From positions 22,491 to 86,490 of the forward strand of contig JAEZQK010000001.1 of NCBI GenBank assembly GCA_023413135.1: a DNA stretch of 64,000 bases, written 5' to 3'. The DNA is from Bacillota bacterium. GTDB taxonomy: Bacteria; Bacillota; Clostridia; Christensenellales; Aristaeellaceae. Under the pieces are notes generated by a model, which did not search any database, was not told the origin of the DNA, and saw nothing but the letters and a program-made list of their open reading frames with translations. Of the stretch, positions 43,242 through 52,342 are shown piece by piece; position 1 is the first letter of the stretch; every line of letters starts with the position of its first letter. The position numbers and the translations under genes are program-made.

Positions 43242-44075
43242 TCATACCGACTGCCGCCTGCGTTTGGGCAAAACGATGCGCAGCTCGATGCTCTCACCAT
43301 ATTCCATCACGCTGTATTCCGCGGGGATGCCCGTTTCCTGCATTTGCGTAACGATGCCTTTGATGGCGTTCATATACAGCCGGTGGTCCCTTACCAGGGA
43401 AATCAAGCGCCGGGGCGGGGGCGGGGGAACGGGCAGCCGGGACAAGGCGCGTTCCACCAATGCTTCCGTTTCCCGCACGGTGAGGTTGTTGGTGGCCGCC
43501 TGCCTGGCGATGCGCATGCGCCCCGGTCCGTCCGGCAGGCGCAAAAGCGCCCGGGCGTGGCGCTCTGAAAGGTTTTCTTCAAAGATAAGCGCCCTAAGCG
43601 CCGGATCCAGGCGCAACAGGCGGAGCTTGTTGGCAATGGTGCAGGCGGACTTGCCCAAGCGGCGGGACAGTTCATCCTGTGTCATTTGATAGTTGTCGAT
43701 CAGTGAGGCGAAGGCTTCCGCCTCCTCAAAAAAGTGCAAATCTTCTCTTTGCAGGTTTTCTACCAACGCCATCATGGCGCTTTCCCGGCCTGTGGCGGGA
43801 AGCACGATGGCATCGATGTGGGTTTGCCCCAGCATCTGGCAGGCCCGGAAGCGCCGCTCACCCATGATGATCTCATATTGGCCGCTGCTTAAGTCCCGCA
43901 CGGTGATGGGCTGCAAAAGGCCGAATTGACGAATGGAATTGGCAAGCTCCGCCAGGCTGGCCTCGGAAAATTCTTTTCTTGGCTGATCAGGGTTGGGTAT
44001 GATACTGCTTAAAGGCAGCCAACACACCTGGCGGAAGGCGGCATTGCCGGGACTCGTTCCAAGAACCTGCTGCAT
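43242..44075 (-). CDS. noc: ParB/Noc-family DNA-binding protein, probably nucleoid occlusion protein
   Basis: 277 residues. ParB N-terminal CTPase domain (SIIPNPDQPRKEF, GLLQPITVR, MGERRFRA, ALVENLQREDL), the helix-turn-helix of the Spo0J/Noc group (MTQDELSRRLGKSACTIANKLRLL) and a C-terminal dimerisation region. The position directly after rsmG matches noc of Bacillus, but no parA is adjacent, so ParB itself cannot be excluded. Start after AAGGGAG. Its own promoter may lie in the 239-base gap after rsmG. Confidence 0.85.
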   Translation of the reverse strand: MQQVLGTSPGNAAFRQVCWLPLSSIIPNPDQPRKEFSEASLAELANSIRQFGLLQPITVRDLSSGQYEIIMGERRFRACQMLGQTHIDAIVLPATGRESAMMALVENLQREDLHFFEEAEAFASLIDNYQMTQDELSRRLGKSACTIANKLRLLRLDPALRALIFEENLSERHARALLRLPDGPGRMRIARQAATNNLTVRETEALVERALSRLPVPPPPPRRLISLVRDHRLYMNAIKGIVTQMQETGIPAEYSVMEYGESIELRIVLPKRRRQSV

Positions 44076-44112
44076 GATGATTGCTCCCTTCCCGAAGGAT
44101 TGGAGGGCCGCA

Positions 44113-44196
44113 TTGGTATCAAATCGAGCGCGGCGGACAGGGCGGTCGTCCTCCCCCTGACTCCCGATCCTGCCGCCGCGCTCGACTTACCAAATT
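44113..44196. repeat. Long inverted repeat between rsmG and noc-like gene
   Basis: Perfect 13-base arms TCGAGCGCGGCGG (44124-44136) and CCGCCGCGCTCGA (44173-44185), flanked by TTGGTA and TACCAA. The outer motif resembles the ends of the family-1 elements. The rest of the 44076-44314 gap is A/T-rich without a visible parS or Noc site. Confidence 0.65.
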
Positions 44197-44314
44197 CGGT
44201 TATAACATAAAAAATCCTGCCCATGTATGCGAATATTCGTTCGTCACGTTTCGCGGGCAGGAAGGAGAAAAAGAAGGCGGGAACGTAAATCTTACGTCGA
44301 ATACAGATGATTTT

Positions 44315-45043
44315 TCAGCCGCCTCCCAGCGGTGTACGTCCAGGGGTGCCGGCTTTTCGGGGATACTGTCGAATGGTTTTTTCCGTTTTTAAGCAGGGAA
44401 GAAGCAAATGTGCCCAATCGCGGCCGGGAATAGGGGTAGGGATGGGTCCCTCCAGCGTGCCGCCAAGGAGTTTTGCGGCCTTTTCACCGGAAGATAATTC
44501 CTCAAGAACCGCAGGCCCTTTCCAGCACAATGCCCGGCCCCCTATGCGCACAAAGGGCAGCAAAAGCTCCAGCAGCGCGGGCAGGGACGCTACGGCCCTG
44601 GCCAGGGCCAGATTAAATTTTTCCCTCAGTTCGGGAAGGTGCGCCGCATCCTCGGCCCGGCCATGCATCGCCTTGACGTTGTTTAGACCCAAGTGTGATG
44701 ATGCTTCCTGCAAAAAGCGTACCCGCTTTTGTTGCGCGTCCAGAAGCGTGATTTGAATATCCGGGCGGGCAATGGCCAGGGGAATGCCGGGAAAGCCTGC
44801 TCCGCTGCCCACGTCGATCACCAAAGCGCCTTTTAAGAACAGGCCGTCTGTTTTCAAGGGGGCAAGCGAATCCACATAATGGCGATCCACCATTTCGGAT
44901 TCCTCCAAAACGGCGGTAAGGTCCATGCGTTTGTTCCAATCCGTCAAAAGAAGATGGAACTCTGCCAGCTTCTGGGCGGCCTCCTTGGAAAGGGGAATCC
45001 CTGCTGCATTTAAGTGGGCAAAAATATCATCCCATAGCGCCAT
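44315..45043 (-). CDS. rsmG: 16S rRNA (guanine-527-N7) methyltransferase
   Basis: 242 residues. SAM-binding motif DVGSGAGFPGIPLAI, followed by LLDAQQKRVRFL and the family segment ARAVASLPALLELLLP. It methylates G527 of 16S rRNA. Third gene of radC-ydcF-rsmG, 26 bases after ydcF; a ribosome site (AAGGAGCATT) precedes ATG 45043. The C-terminal ~15 residues are Pro/Gly-rich and beyond the usual fold. Confidence 0.95.
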   Translation of the reverse strand: MALWDDIFAHLNAAGIPLSKEAAQKLAEFHLLLTDWNKRMDLTAVLEESEMVDRHYVDSLAPLKTDGLFLKGALVIDVGSGAGFPGIPLAIARPDIQITLLDAQQKRVRFLQEASSHLGLNNVKAMHGRAEDAAHLPELREKFNLALARAVASLPALLELLLPFVRIGGRALCWKGPAVLEELSSGEKAAKLLGGTLEGPIPTPIPGRDWAHLLLPCLKTEKTIRQYPRKAGTPGRTPLGGG

Positions 45044-45069
45044 TTAATGCTCCTTATGCGATTATGTTC

Positions 45070-45696
45070 TTATTCCAGGGGCAGGTGCAGATACTTCTGC
45101 CCCCAGTATTTTACCCAGGCCAGTGCTTCCCGGAAATGATTCTGCACCCAATATTCCTTTTTGCAGGGGCTGCCCGTGCCGCTGACGGAAAGCCCCTCAT
45201 CCCTGGCGATTGCCAGTGCCCGGGGCAGGTGATAGTCGCTGGTGATGATCCTTACATTTTGAATGCTCAGGCCCTCCAGCAAAGAGATGGCATGGCTTAT
45301 GTTTTGCCTGGTATTGGTGGATTCGCTGTCCACCAGGATCTGCTCCGGGGGAACGCCTCTTTCGATCAGCCAATCCCGCATGACTTCCCCCTCGGGGCGC
45401 GGTTCATTGCCTCCCTGGCCGCCGCTTACAACGATGGGCGTGGGGTTTTGATTAAAAACTTCAAGCGCCGCCTCCAGCCGCCAGGCCAGTTGAACGGAGG
45501 GCTCTCCCGAAGGCTGCACCTGTGCGCCAAGAACGATGAGAGCATCGGCATTTTCATTTGGCACGGGCACATGCACCTCCTGATAATAAACGAAGGCTAC
45601 CAGCGCGCCATAACAGAGTATGCCTGCCGCCAGCAGCAAAAGCGCGGTAGTTAACAGCCTTGCAAAAACGGAACGGGGCTTATTTCTGTGCTTCAT
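45070..45696 (-). CDS. YdcF/ElyC/SanA-family (DUF218) membrane protein
   Basis: 208 residues. N-terminal membrane helix (about 13-37), then the DUF218 fold: ADALIVLGAQV, VVSGGQG, EGEVMRDWLIERGVP, STNTRQNI and TSDYHLPRA. Family members act in envelope precursor metabolism, possibly on lipid-linked intermediates. Start overlaps the radC stop (ATGA), so they are coupled. Confidence 0.88.
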   Translation of the reverse strand: MKHRNKPRSVFARLLTTALLLLAAGILCYGALVAFVYYQEVHVPVPNENADALIVLGAQVQPSGEPSVQLAWRLEAALEVFNQNPTPIVVSGGQGGNEPRPEGEVMRDWLIERGVPPEQILVDSESTNTRQNISHAISLLEGLSIQNVRIITSDYHLPRALAIARDEGLSVSGTGSPCKKEYWVQNHFREALAWVKYWGQKYLHLPLE

Positions 45697-46463
45697 ATCA
45701 TATTCCTTGTATCTTGGACCGTAGTCCTTTTCTTATGCGATGTTTGCATTCCTGAGCTATCCGCCGCCAGCGGCAGGTCCGCCTGTGGGTCATGGTTCAT
45801 ATAGCCCATTTGAACCATGCTGCCTGCCTGACTTCCGGCAACTATAATGTGATCCATAACCAGCACATCAATTCCAGACATTACTTCTATCAGCCGGGAA
45901 GTGGCTTGAAGATCGGCGTCGGAAGGTTCTATTGAACCGCCGGGATGGTTATGGCAGAAAATCACGCTGTGGGCGTTATATTTGATGGCCGCTTCCACCG
46001 CCAGCCGTGGATAGGCCGGCACTTCCGAAATGCTGCCTTTTCCGATAACCACCGCACCTAAAAGCTGCATCCTGGCATCCAGCGCCAGCAGATAAAAATG
46101 CTCATGGCGAAGGCCGGACAGCAGGTTCACGCAATAGGCCTGCGCTTCCCCGCGGTTTTGAAGCCTGGGCTTCTGATCCATCCGGCTGATTTCGATCCGG
46201 CGGCCAAGGGGTACCATCAAATGCAGAAAGGCCGCGGCATACGGGCCGATGCCGTCCACCTCCTGCAATTGTTCCGGCGTGGCCTCAAAAACGCCATGAA
46301 GCGAGCCGAAATGCTCAAGCAGCTCATGAGCCAGGGGATTCACGTTCCGCTGGGGAATGGCATAGCAAAGCAGCAGTTCCAGTACTTCATGGGCTGCAAA
46401 GCCGTTCAAACCTTCCTTAACAAAGCGGTCCCGCAGGCGCTGCCTGTGCCCCTCGTGTACCAT
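45693..46463 (-). CDS. radC: RadC-family JAMM/MPN protein
   Basis: 256 residues from ATG at 46463 after AAGGAGG. N-terminal helix-hairpin-helix segment (VDGIGPYAAAF) and the JAMM metal site: FCHNHPGG followed by PSDAD, plus the upstream Glu in GKGSISEVPAYPR. Although named for DNA repair, the biochemical role is unsettled. First gene of the minus-strand operon opposite cdaA. The ~45 C-terminal residues are a non-conserved polar tail. Confidence 0.92.
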   Translation of the reverse strand: MVHEGHRQRLRDRFVKEGLNGFAAHEVLELLLCYAIPQRNVNPLAHELLEHFGSLHGVFEATPEQLQEVDGIGPYAAAFLHLMVPLGRRIEISRMDQKPRLQNRGEAQAYCVNLLSGLRHEHFYLLALDARMQLLGAVVIGKGSISEVPAYPRLAVEAAIKYNAHSVIFCHNHPGGSIEPSDADLQATSRLIEVMSGIDVLVMDHIIVAGSQAGSMVQMGYMNHDPQADLPLAADSSGMQTSHKKRTTVQDTRNMI

Positions 46464-46497
46464 GGAAACCTCCTTGAATAGCCGGCACTCTTGTTTG

Positions 46498-46526
46498 ATT
46501 TTACCATCCTTTTGGAGCCTTGTCAT
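46498..46526 (-). promoter_or_regulatory. Promoter of radC-ydcF-rsmG
   Basis: On the minus strand ATGACA, 17-base spacer, TAAAAT. Confidence 0.65.
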
Positions 46527-46678
46527 GCTTTTTCCCGAAAAACCGTCAAGGTTTACATCTTCGCCCCCGCGAAGCGGCCTTGGGTAGTGTTTGCAATCCC
46601 ATGAAGAAAAAAGCTGTCCCTTGCGTTATATGGGGGAGGCCCTTATACAGAAAAAGTTAGGTTTTTCTTGGGAAGGGA

Positions 46679-46707
46679 TTCATATAACCGTCCGGCTGTA
46701 GTATAAT
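46679..46707 (+). promoter_or_regulatory. Promoter of cdaA operon
   Basis: TATAAT at 46702-46707 is clear; the -35 at 17 bases (TTCATA) is weak. Confidence 0.55.
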
Positions 46708-46754
46708 AACAGTTGTTTAGAGGATATCTGCACGAAAGTGGGGGGAACACAGGC

Positions 46755-47621
46755 TTGGCTGCATTGTGGGAACAAGCAAAATCAATACTGTGGAATGTGT
46801 TCAACCGCCCCAGCATCACCGATATACTGGATATATTGATTGTTGCATTTTTGCTGTACGAATTGCTGATGCTGACCCGCCAAACACGGGCCAGTGCCGT
46901 TTTGAAGGGCCTGGGCATGCTGATCCTGGCCAGTTGGGTTTCCGACCTTCTGGGCCTCACGGCACTCAACTGGGTGCTTCTGAATATCGTCAATAACGGC
47001 GCGGTGGTATTGGTGATTTTGTTCCAGCCGGAATTGCGCAAGGCGCTGGAGCAGATCGGCCGGGGGGCCATCCTGGATAGTGCGTATTCCGATGACGAGG
47101 GGGATAACAAGCGCATCGTATCGGAAATCAGCCAATGCCTGATCAACCTGTCCCGCCGGAGGGTGGGCGCGTTGATCGTGATTGAGCAAAAGACGGGCAT
47201 CAAGGATATTATTGAAACGGGCACCCCCATTGACGCCATGATTTCCGGCCCGCTGCTGGAAAACATCTTTGAGCCCAACACACCCCTGCACGACGGGGCG
47301 GTGGTGATCCGGGGCAGCCGGGTGATGGCGGCGGCCTGCATTTTGACATTAAGCGAGGGCAAGGGCATCAGCCGGGAGCTGGGCACACGCCACCGGGCGG
47401 CCATCGGCGTCAGCGAAACAACGGATGCCGTGGCGCTGATCGTGTCCGAGGAAACGGGCATTATCTCCATGGCCAAAGGCGGCAAGCTTACCCGCCACCT
47501 GGACGCGGCTGGATTGCAGCAGGTGCTGGGCACCATTTACCATCAGCCCCATGCCAGGCTGTGGACCACCATCAAACAAAAAACAAGGCGTAGTCTTTAC
47601 CGGAAGGAGGGCGCCAAATGA
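46755..47621 (+). CDS. cdaA: Diadenylate cyclase CdaA
   Basis: 288 residues from a TTG at 46755 that follows GGGGGGA; this gives the normal N-terminus (LWEQAK..). Three membrane helices (about 20-90) and the DAC domain with both catalytic motifs, LHDGAVVIRG and GTRHRAAIG. It makes c-di-AMP from two ATP at the membrane, controlling potassium and osmolyte balance and wall integrity. Its stop overlaps the cdaR start (ATGA). glmM, often third in this cluster, is not here. Confidence 0.95.
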   Translation: MAALWEQAKSILWNVFNRPSITDILDILIVAFLLYELLMLTRQTRASAVLKGLGMLILASWVSDLLGLTALNWVLLNIVNNGAVVLVILFQPELRKALEQIGRGAILDSAYSDDEGDNKRIVSEISQCLINLSRRRVGALIVIEQKTGIKDIIETGTPIDAMISGPLLENIFEPNTPLHDGAVVIRGSRVMAAACILTLSEGKGISRELGTRHRAAIGVSETTDAVALIVSEETGIISMAKGGKLTRHLDAAGLQQVLGTIYHQPHARLWTTIKQKTRRSLYRKEGAK

Positions 47622-48970
47622 GCAACGAACTGGAAAGAAGGCCTGAGGGCACCCTTCGGCGTGGAAGAAAGAGGGGAGAGGCAGCTTTTTTCCGCTTGCT
47701 GCACATGCTTAAGCATAATCTGGGCTGGAAGGTTCTGGCTCTTTTTCTTGCGGTGGCGCTTTGGGCCGGCCTGATCACCCAGGACCCGACGCTGACCAGG
47801 GAAAAAACCTTTATAGACGTTCCGGTGACCATTTCCGGTGCGGATACGCTGAAAAGGAATAATCGGTTAATCGTGACAGACGACCTGAATGCCAATCCGC
47901 CTACCGTTCGCCTCAAAGTGGATGTTCCTCAAAAGGAATACAACAACGTGACGGCGGGCAACTACAATGTGCGCGTCGACCTGTCACGTATTACTGCCCC
48001 TGGCGAACAGGAAATAAAGATTTCCGCGTCATCCACCAGCACCTATGGTACGGTGGTGGAGATCGTTCCCGATACGCTGAAGGTGAATGTGGATGACTAT
48101 AGCACCAGCTACCGCATCCCGGTGACACCGGTGCTGGAGGGCGAGCTTCCGCCCGGCTATTATAGTTCCAATCGGTCTGTGGATCCGTCTACCGTGTCCA
48201 TCAATGGACCTAAGTCCTTGGTTGACCGGGTCGACAGGGCTGTGGCTACCTACGATCAAAGCATGCTGCCGGCCCGGGAAGGATTGGTCCGCTTCCCCGT
48301 TTCCTTCGTACTGGTGGATGCTACGGGGGAGCAGATCAGCTCCAGCCTGATCGAGGTGACAAGCGAATCGGTGCTGCTGAAAAACGTGATCGTGGCGCAG
48401 ACGCTGTATAATACAAAGACCATCGATCTATCGCAGGCAGCCCTTACCACAGGCACGCCCAAGGACGGCTACCGGGTGAAAAGCGTATCCGTTACTCCAT
48501 CCCAGATCATTGCCGCGGGCAGGCTGGAAGCGCTGAACCAGATCGACAAACTATTCCTGGATTCGCCGGTCAGCGTAAGCGGCAAAACGGAGAGCTTTAA
48601 CGAGGTGATCAAAGTCCGTTTGCCCGACGGCATCGAAAACCTCTCCTCCACCAGCGTTACCGTAACGGTGGAAATCGAGCCTGTGACTTCCAACCGCTCC
48701 TTTGACAATCTGCGCATCAATACCGTAGGGCTGGCAGGCGGCCTTGCCCTTGCGGTGGACAAGTCCCGGGGCAGCGTGACCATCAGCGGGCCAAAGCTAT
48801 GGCTGGACAGCTTACGAAACTCCAACGTCACCTTATCCGCCGATCTGACGGGGCTTACAGAGGGCGTTCACAACGTGCCGCTTTTGTGCACGGTGGCTGA
48901 CAGCGAGCTGATCAAATATACGTTTGCCACCGATCCCGCCATTGTTCAGGTGACACTGACCACCAAGTAG
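47618..48970 (+). CDS. cdaR: CdaA regulatory protein CdaR (YbbR domains)
   Basis: 450 residues. N-terminal membrane helix (about 34-55, NLGWKVLALFLAVALWAGL), then four YbbR-type beta domains outside the membrane (for example VRLKVDVPQKEYNNV, SVDPSTVSINGP, VSVTPSQIIAAG, GSVTISGPK). CdaR binds CdaA and tunes c-di-AMP synthesis. Translationally coupled to cdaA. Confidence 0.94.
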   Translation: MSNELERRPEGTLRRGRKRGEAAFFRLLHMLKHNLGWKVLALFLAVALWAGLITQDPTLTREKTFIDVPVTISGADTLKRNNRLIVTDDLNANPPTVRLKVDVPQKEYNNVTAGNYNVRVDLSRITAPGEQEIKISASSTSTYGTVVEIVPDTLKVNVDDYSTSYRIPVTPVLEGELPPGYYSSNRSVDPSTVSINGPKSLVDRVDRAVATYDQSMLPAREGLVRFPVSFVLVDATGEQISSSLIEVTSESVLLKNVIVAQTLYNTKTIDLSQAALTTGTPKDGYRVKSVSVTPSQIIAAGRLEALNQIDKLFLDSPVSVSGKTESFNEVIKVRLPDGIENLSSTSVTVTVEIEPVTSNRSFDNLRINTVGLAGGLALAVDKSRGSVTISGPKLWLDSLRNSNVTLSADLTGLTEGVHNVPLLCTVADSELIKYTFATDPAIVQVTLTTK

Positions 48971-49013
48971 TTTTATATGATCTCCGCCGTTCAGGCAGGG
49001 AAAGGAGGGGGCC

Positions 49014-50156
49014 ATGAGGGGATTTACCCAAACGCTTGTCAATACTTTGTTCGGGTGGATTCGCATACTGGTGGAAGGAGTTTGGAACCTTCTTTTCAGC
49101 AATGAAACGCAAAGGTGGCTGCAGTGGGTTGGTGAAAACTGGCTAGCGCTGGTGGTATTCCTTTGCCTTTGCGGCGTTGTGCTGGACTATTTGATTTGGT
49201 TCCTGCGCTGGCGGCCTTACTATGTATGGGCCTCCAGCATGCGCAGGATGAAGCGTATCTTTGGCGGCGGCAAAGCAAGTGAGGTTAAAAAGGTTCCGCG
49301 GGAACACAGGAAGCGGCAGCCGGCGCCCGTGCCCGTTCAGATGCAGGTGATGGAACCGGAGCTTTATGAGGCGGTAAATGGCGGCGATGATGATTGGGCG
49401 GAACAAAACTGGGATCAGCCCGACATCCAGGAACAGCCGGATCTAACCGGGGCAATCATGCCGGCCGTGACGGCGGATACCATATTGGCCAGGCCCAGAA
49501 AGATGGATTATCAGGAGCAGTACGTACGCAGGTTTGCAAGGCCCCAAGCAGAAGAACCGCAGGCTACCGCCCTTTGGCAGGAAGAGCCCGTTGAGGACTG
49601 GCCCAATGAGCAGCAGGATTATTTTGACGAGCCGGAGCCTGCTTCGGAGGAGGAAAGCTGGGTGCCGGATGTGCCCGCCCCATCTGCTGATCAGCCGCTG
49701 CATCCGGGAATCGATTACCAGGCGCTAAGCCGCCAGTATGGCTGGCATAGGGAAACGGAAAAACCCGTTGCGAAGGCACCCGAAGAGTTGGACGTGGCGG
49801 AGGAGGAACAGCCACAGGAAGTGGCCGGCCCCACCTGGAATTTTTCCGGACTGGAGAACTTTTCACCGTACCGTGTCCCCACGCCGCCTGTGGAGCGTGA
49901 GCAGCGCATGGAGCGTGCCCGCAAGGCCCGTACGGACATTACGCCTCTGTCCAAGGTGAAAAGCGGCCTGAGCCGTATCGCCCAGCGTGCCGGCAAGGTG
50001 CTCACCGTGGATGATGAGGAGGAGAGCAAGATCATTGACGGCCTGCCGCCGCCCATCGATAAAAGAAGGGCTTTCCACGCCCCGGTATACCCCAACAGGC
50101 CTGGTGCTAATCCAACAAATACGAAAAAAAATCCCGATTTTCAGGAGGATGACTGA
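49014..50156 (+). CDS. Membrane protein with long acidic cytosolic tail, unknown function
   Basis: 380 residues. An amphipathic N-terminus (1-38), one clear membrane helix (about 43-65, LALVVFLCLCGVVLDYLIWFL), then a ~310-residue charged region rich in Glu, Pro, Asp and Gln with little predicted fold, ending in a basic stretch (RMERARKARTDITPLSKVKSG) and PPPIDKRRAFHAPVYPNRPG. No known domain. It lies 43 bases after cdaR and 6 bases before the P-loop gene, so it may belong to the c-di-AMP/envelope unit. Start after AAAGGAGGG. Confidence 0.75.
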   Translation: MRGFTQTLVNTLFGWIRILVEGVWNLLFSNETQRWLQWVGENWLALVVFLCLCGVVLDYLIWFLRWRPYYVWASSMRRMKRIFGGGKASEVKKVPREHRKRQPAPVPVQMQVMEPELYEAVNGGDDDWAEQNWDQPDIQEQPDLTGAIMPAVTADTILARPRKMDYQEQYVRRFARPQAEEPQATALWQEEPVEDWPNEQQDYFDEPEPASEEESWVPDVPAPSADQPLHPGIDYQALSRQYGWHRETEKPVAKAPEELDVAEEEQPQEVAGPTWNFSGLENFSPYRVPTPPVEREQRMERARKARTDITPLSKVKSGLSRIAQRAGKVLTVDDEEESKIIDGLPPPIDKRRAFHAPVYPNRPGANPTNTKKNPDFQEDD

Positions 50157-50162
50157 AGTTAA

Positions 50163-50843
50163 ATGCTGACTCATCCCCGGCTGACTGTGCTGGTAGGCAA
50201 TTACGGCAGCGGAAAAACCGAGATCGCCCTGAACCTGGCGCTGGAAAAAAGAAAAAACGGCCCTACGGCTTTGGTGGACCTGGATATCGTGAATCCGTAC
50301 TTCCGCAGCGGCGAAAAGCGCATGCTGCTTACGGAAAGTGGTATCCGCGTATTGATGCCCACCTTTGCCACCACCACCGTGGATATCCCCGCGCTGCCCC
50401 CGGAGATACAGAGCGTATTTGACCGGCCCCATGAGCAGGTGGTATTTGATGTGGGCGGCGATGATACGGGGGCGGTGGCGCTGGGCCGGTATGCGCCCTT
50501 CTTCCAGCGGGAGCGAAACAATACCTGTGTTTTGTATGTGGTCAATGTGTGCCGCCCTTTATCCCAAACGGCGGGAGACATTCAGCGTATGATGGAGCGC
50601 ATTGCATTCAGGTCCAGAATGCAGCCGGATGCGCTTATCAACAATGCCAATCTGCAAGGGGAAACAACGGCGGAGCTGCTATTTCGGGGCCAGGAGGTTT
50701 TGGCGGAGGTATCTCAAAAAACAGGCATACCCGTTGCCATGATCACCGGGGAGCAGGCGGTGTTGGCTCAGCTGCCTGAAGACCTGCAGCCGCTATGCAA
50801 GCCTATTGTCCGGTATATGCAGCCGGAGTGGATGGAAGAATGA
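50163..50843 (+). CDS. P-loop nucleotide-binding protein (MinD/CobQ-like)
   Basis: 226 residues. Walker A GNYGSGKTE, then LVDLDIVNPYFRSGE and VVFDVGGDDTGAVALGR as switch and Walker B-like segments. The layout resembles SIMIBI ATPases of unknown role. Start six bases after the preceding stop, weakly supplied by AGGAGGATGACTGAAGTTA. Its stop overlaps the methyltransferase start (ATGA). Function not identified. Confidence 0.8.
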   Translation: MLTHPRLTVLVGNYGSGKTEIALNLALEKRKNGPTALVDLDIVNPYFRSGEKRMLLTESGIRVLMPTFATTTVDIPALPPEIQSVFDRPHEQVVFDVGGDDTGAVALGRYAPFFQRERNNTCVLYVVNVCRPLSQTAGDIQRMMERIAFRSRMQPDALINNANLQGETTAELLFRGQEVLAEVSQKTGIPVAMITGEQAVLAQLPEDLQPLCKPIVRYMQPEWMEE

Positions 50844-52192
50844 AGGCAAAGACCGAAGATATTGCCCTGCCGCAGGGATTTGTTAAGAGTCTTGCACCTC
50901 TTTTGAAAGAGGAGATGCAGGACTTTTTGCAGTCCTACGAAAAACCTTTTCATAGAGGGCTAAGAGAAAATCTGGGAAAGGTGCCTCAGGGCGGCCTTCA
51001 TTCCTGGGTGGAAGGGCTGTTGGGCAAGGTCCCTTGGGAAAAGGACGGGATGTATATCACGCTGGATTCTGCGGCCGGCGCGCATCCCTTGCACGAAGCG
51101 GGTGCCTATTACTTGCAGGAGCCCAGTGCCATGGCGGCGGTGGGGGCGCTGGATCCGAAGCCCGGCGAATGGGTGCTGGATCTTTGCGCTGCTCCCGGCG
51201 GCAAGAGCACGCAAATTGCCGCCCGCATGGGGGGACAGGGGCTGCTCATCAGCAATGAGCCGGTGGCCTCCCGTGCCCAGGTGCTATCCGGGAACCTGGA
51301 ACGGATGGGCGTGAAGAATGCGCTGGTAACCTGTGAAACGCCGGAAAGGCTGAATCATAAATGGCCAGGCTGCTTTGACCGTGTGCTGGTGGATGCACCC
51401 TGCTCCGGGGAGGGCATGTTCCGCCGCCATCCCGAGACGCGGGCCGAATGGACGGAGCAAGCGCCTTTGGGCTGCGCGCGGCGGCAGATGGAGATTCTTC
51501 TTCATGGTGCGGGGATGGTACGGGCCGGGGGTATTTTGTGTTATTCCACCTGCACATTCAACACCATCGAAAATGAGGGCGTTGTTGAGAACTTTTTGAA
51601 GGAGCATACGGAGTTCAGCCTTGCTCCCTTTGCCCTGTCGCCGGATGTAAGAACGGAAAGCGGGATGCTTCATTTGTTTCCCCACAGGGTGGCAGGGGAA
51701 GGACACTTTGTAGCGCTGATGCGAAAATGTGGGGAGGCGGAGAACCGCGCCGTCCGTACCAATGCTCTGCCGGCCCCGGATAAGGGAAGCATGGATGCCT
51801 ACCATGCATTCTGCCGGGATGTCTTTGGCGGACCGGGACCGGATATTGCCGGCCTGTTTGCCGGGCGTCTGGTCAGCGCCCCCGTGCTGCCGGATATATC
51901 TGGACTGAAGGTGCTTCGGGCTGGCCTGCATTTGGGACAGGCGCGGGGCAAGCACTTTGTTCCCGATCATGCCTGGGCCATGGGTATGGCAAGACCCTAT
52001 CCGTGTCCTGCGTTTTCTATGACGAAGGAGGAGGGGATGGCTTACTTGAGGGGAGAAACGCTTCCTGCGCCGCCGGAAATGAAGGGATGGATGCTGCCTG
52101 TCTTTGCAGGGCTTGCGTTGGGATGGGGGAAAGTGTCGGACGGCATGATGAAAAATCATTATCCCAAGGGGCTCCGGAGATTGAACGCATGA
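50840..52192 (+). CDS. RsmF/NOL1-NOP2-sun family RNA (cytosine-5) methyltransferase
   Basis: 450 residues from ATG at 50840. SAM site LCAAPGGKSTQIA, catalytic cysteines in DAPCSGEGMFR and YSTCTFNTIENEGVV. The C-terminal half (about 300-450) resembles the RsmF-type PUA-like extension (AGLHLGQARGKHFVPDH, ALGWGKVSDGMMKNHYPKGL). It probably makes m5C in rRNA; the exact site cannot be told from sequence. Coupled to the P-loop gene. Confidence 0.9.
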   Translation: MKAKTEDIALPQGFVKSLAPLLKEEMQDFLQSYEKPFHRGLRENLGKVPQGGLHSWVEGLLGKVPWEKDGMYITLDSAAGAHPLHEAGAYYLQEPSAMAAVGALDPKPGEWVLDLCAAPGGKSTQIAARMGGQGLLISNEPVASRAQVLSGNLERMGVKNALVTCETPERLNHKWPGCFDRVLVDAPCSGEGMFRRHPETRAEWTEQAPLGCARRQMEILLHGAGMVRAGGILCYSTCTFNTIENEGVVENFLKEHTEFSLAPFALSPDVRTESGMLHLFPHRVAGEGHFVALMRKCGEAENRAVRTNALPAPDKGSMDAYHAFCRDVFGGPGPDIAGLFAGRLVSAPVLPDISGLKVLRAGLHLGQARGKHFVPDHAWAMGMARPYPCPAFSMTKEEGMAYLRGETLPAPPEMKGWMLPVFAGLALGWGKVSDGMMKNHYPKGLRRLNA

Positions 52193-52263
52193 AAGCAGGT
52201 TTCATGGAATGATCAAAGATGGCAGGCGTGTTTCGCGTACTGCTTTTCTTTTTAAGATAATTA

Positions 52264-52291
52264 TTGACATATGCCGGAAATGCGCTATAAT
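52264..52291 (+). promoter_or_regulatory. Promoter and direct-repeat operator of DUF134-NifX gene
   Basis: TTGACA, 16-base spacer, TATAAT. CATATGCCGGAAAT (from 52268) and CATATGCCGGTAAT (from 52307) repeat 39 bases apart, on either side of the -10 box; a regulator, possibly the encoded DUF134 protein, could bind both. Confidence 0.75.
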
Positions 52292-52342
52292 GAAAAAAGT
52301 TAATGGCATATGCCGGTAATTTCAGAAAGGAGTGGCAGGGTC

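Noticed and set aside
43242..45043. parS or Noc-binding site near the ParB/Noc gene
   Set aside because: No match to TGTTTCACGTGAAACA or ATTTCCCGGGAAAT was seen in the flanking gaps; GTCACGTTTCGCGG at 44248 is too far from either.
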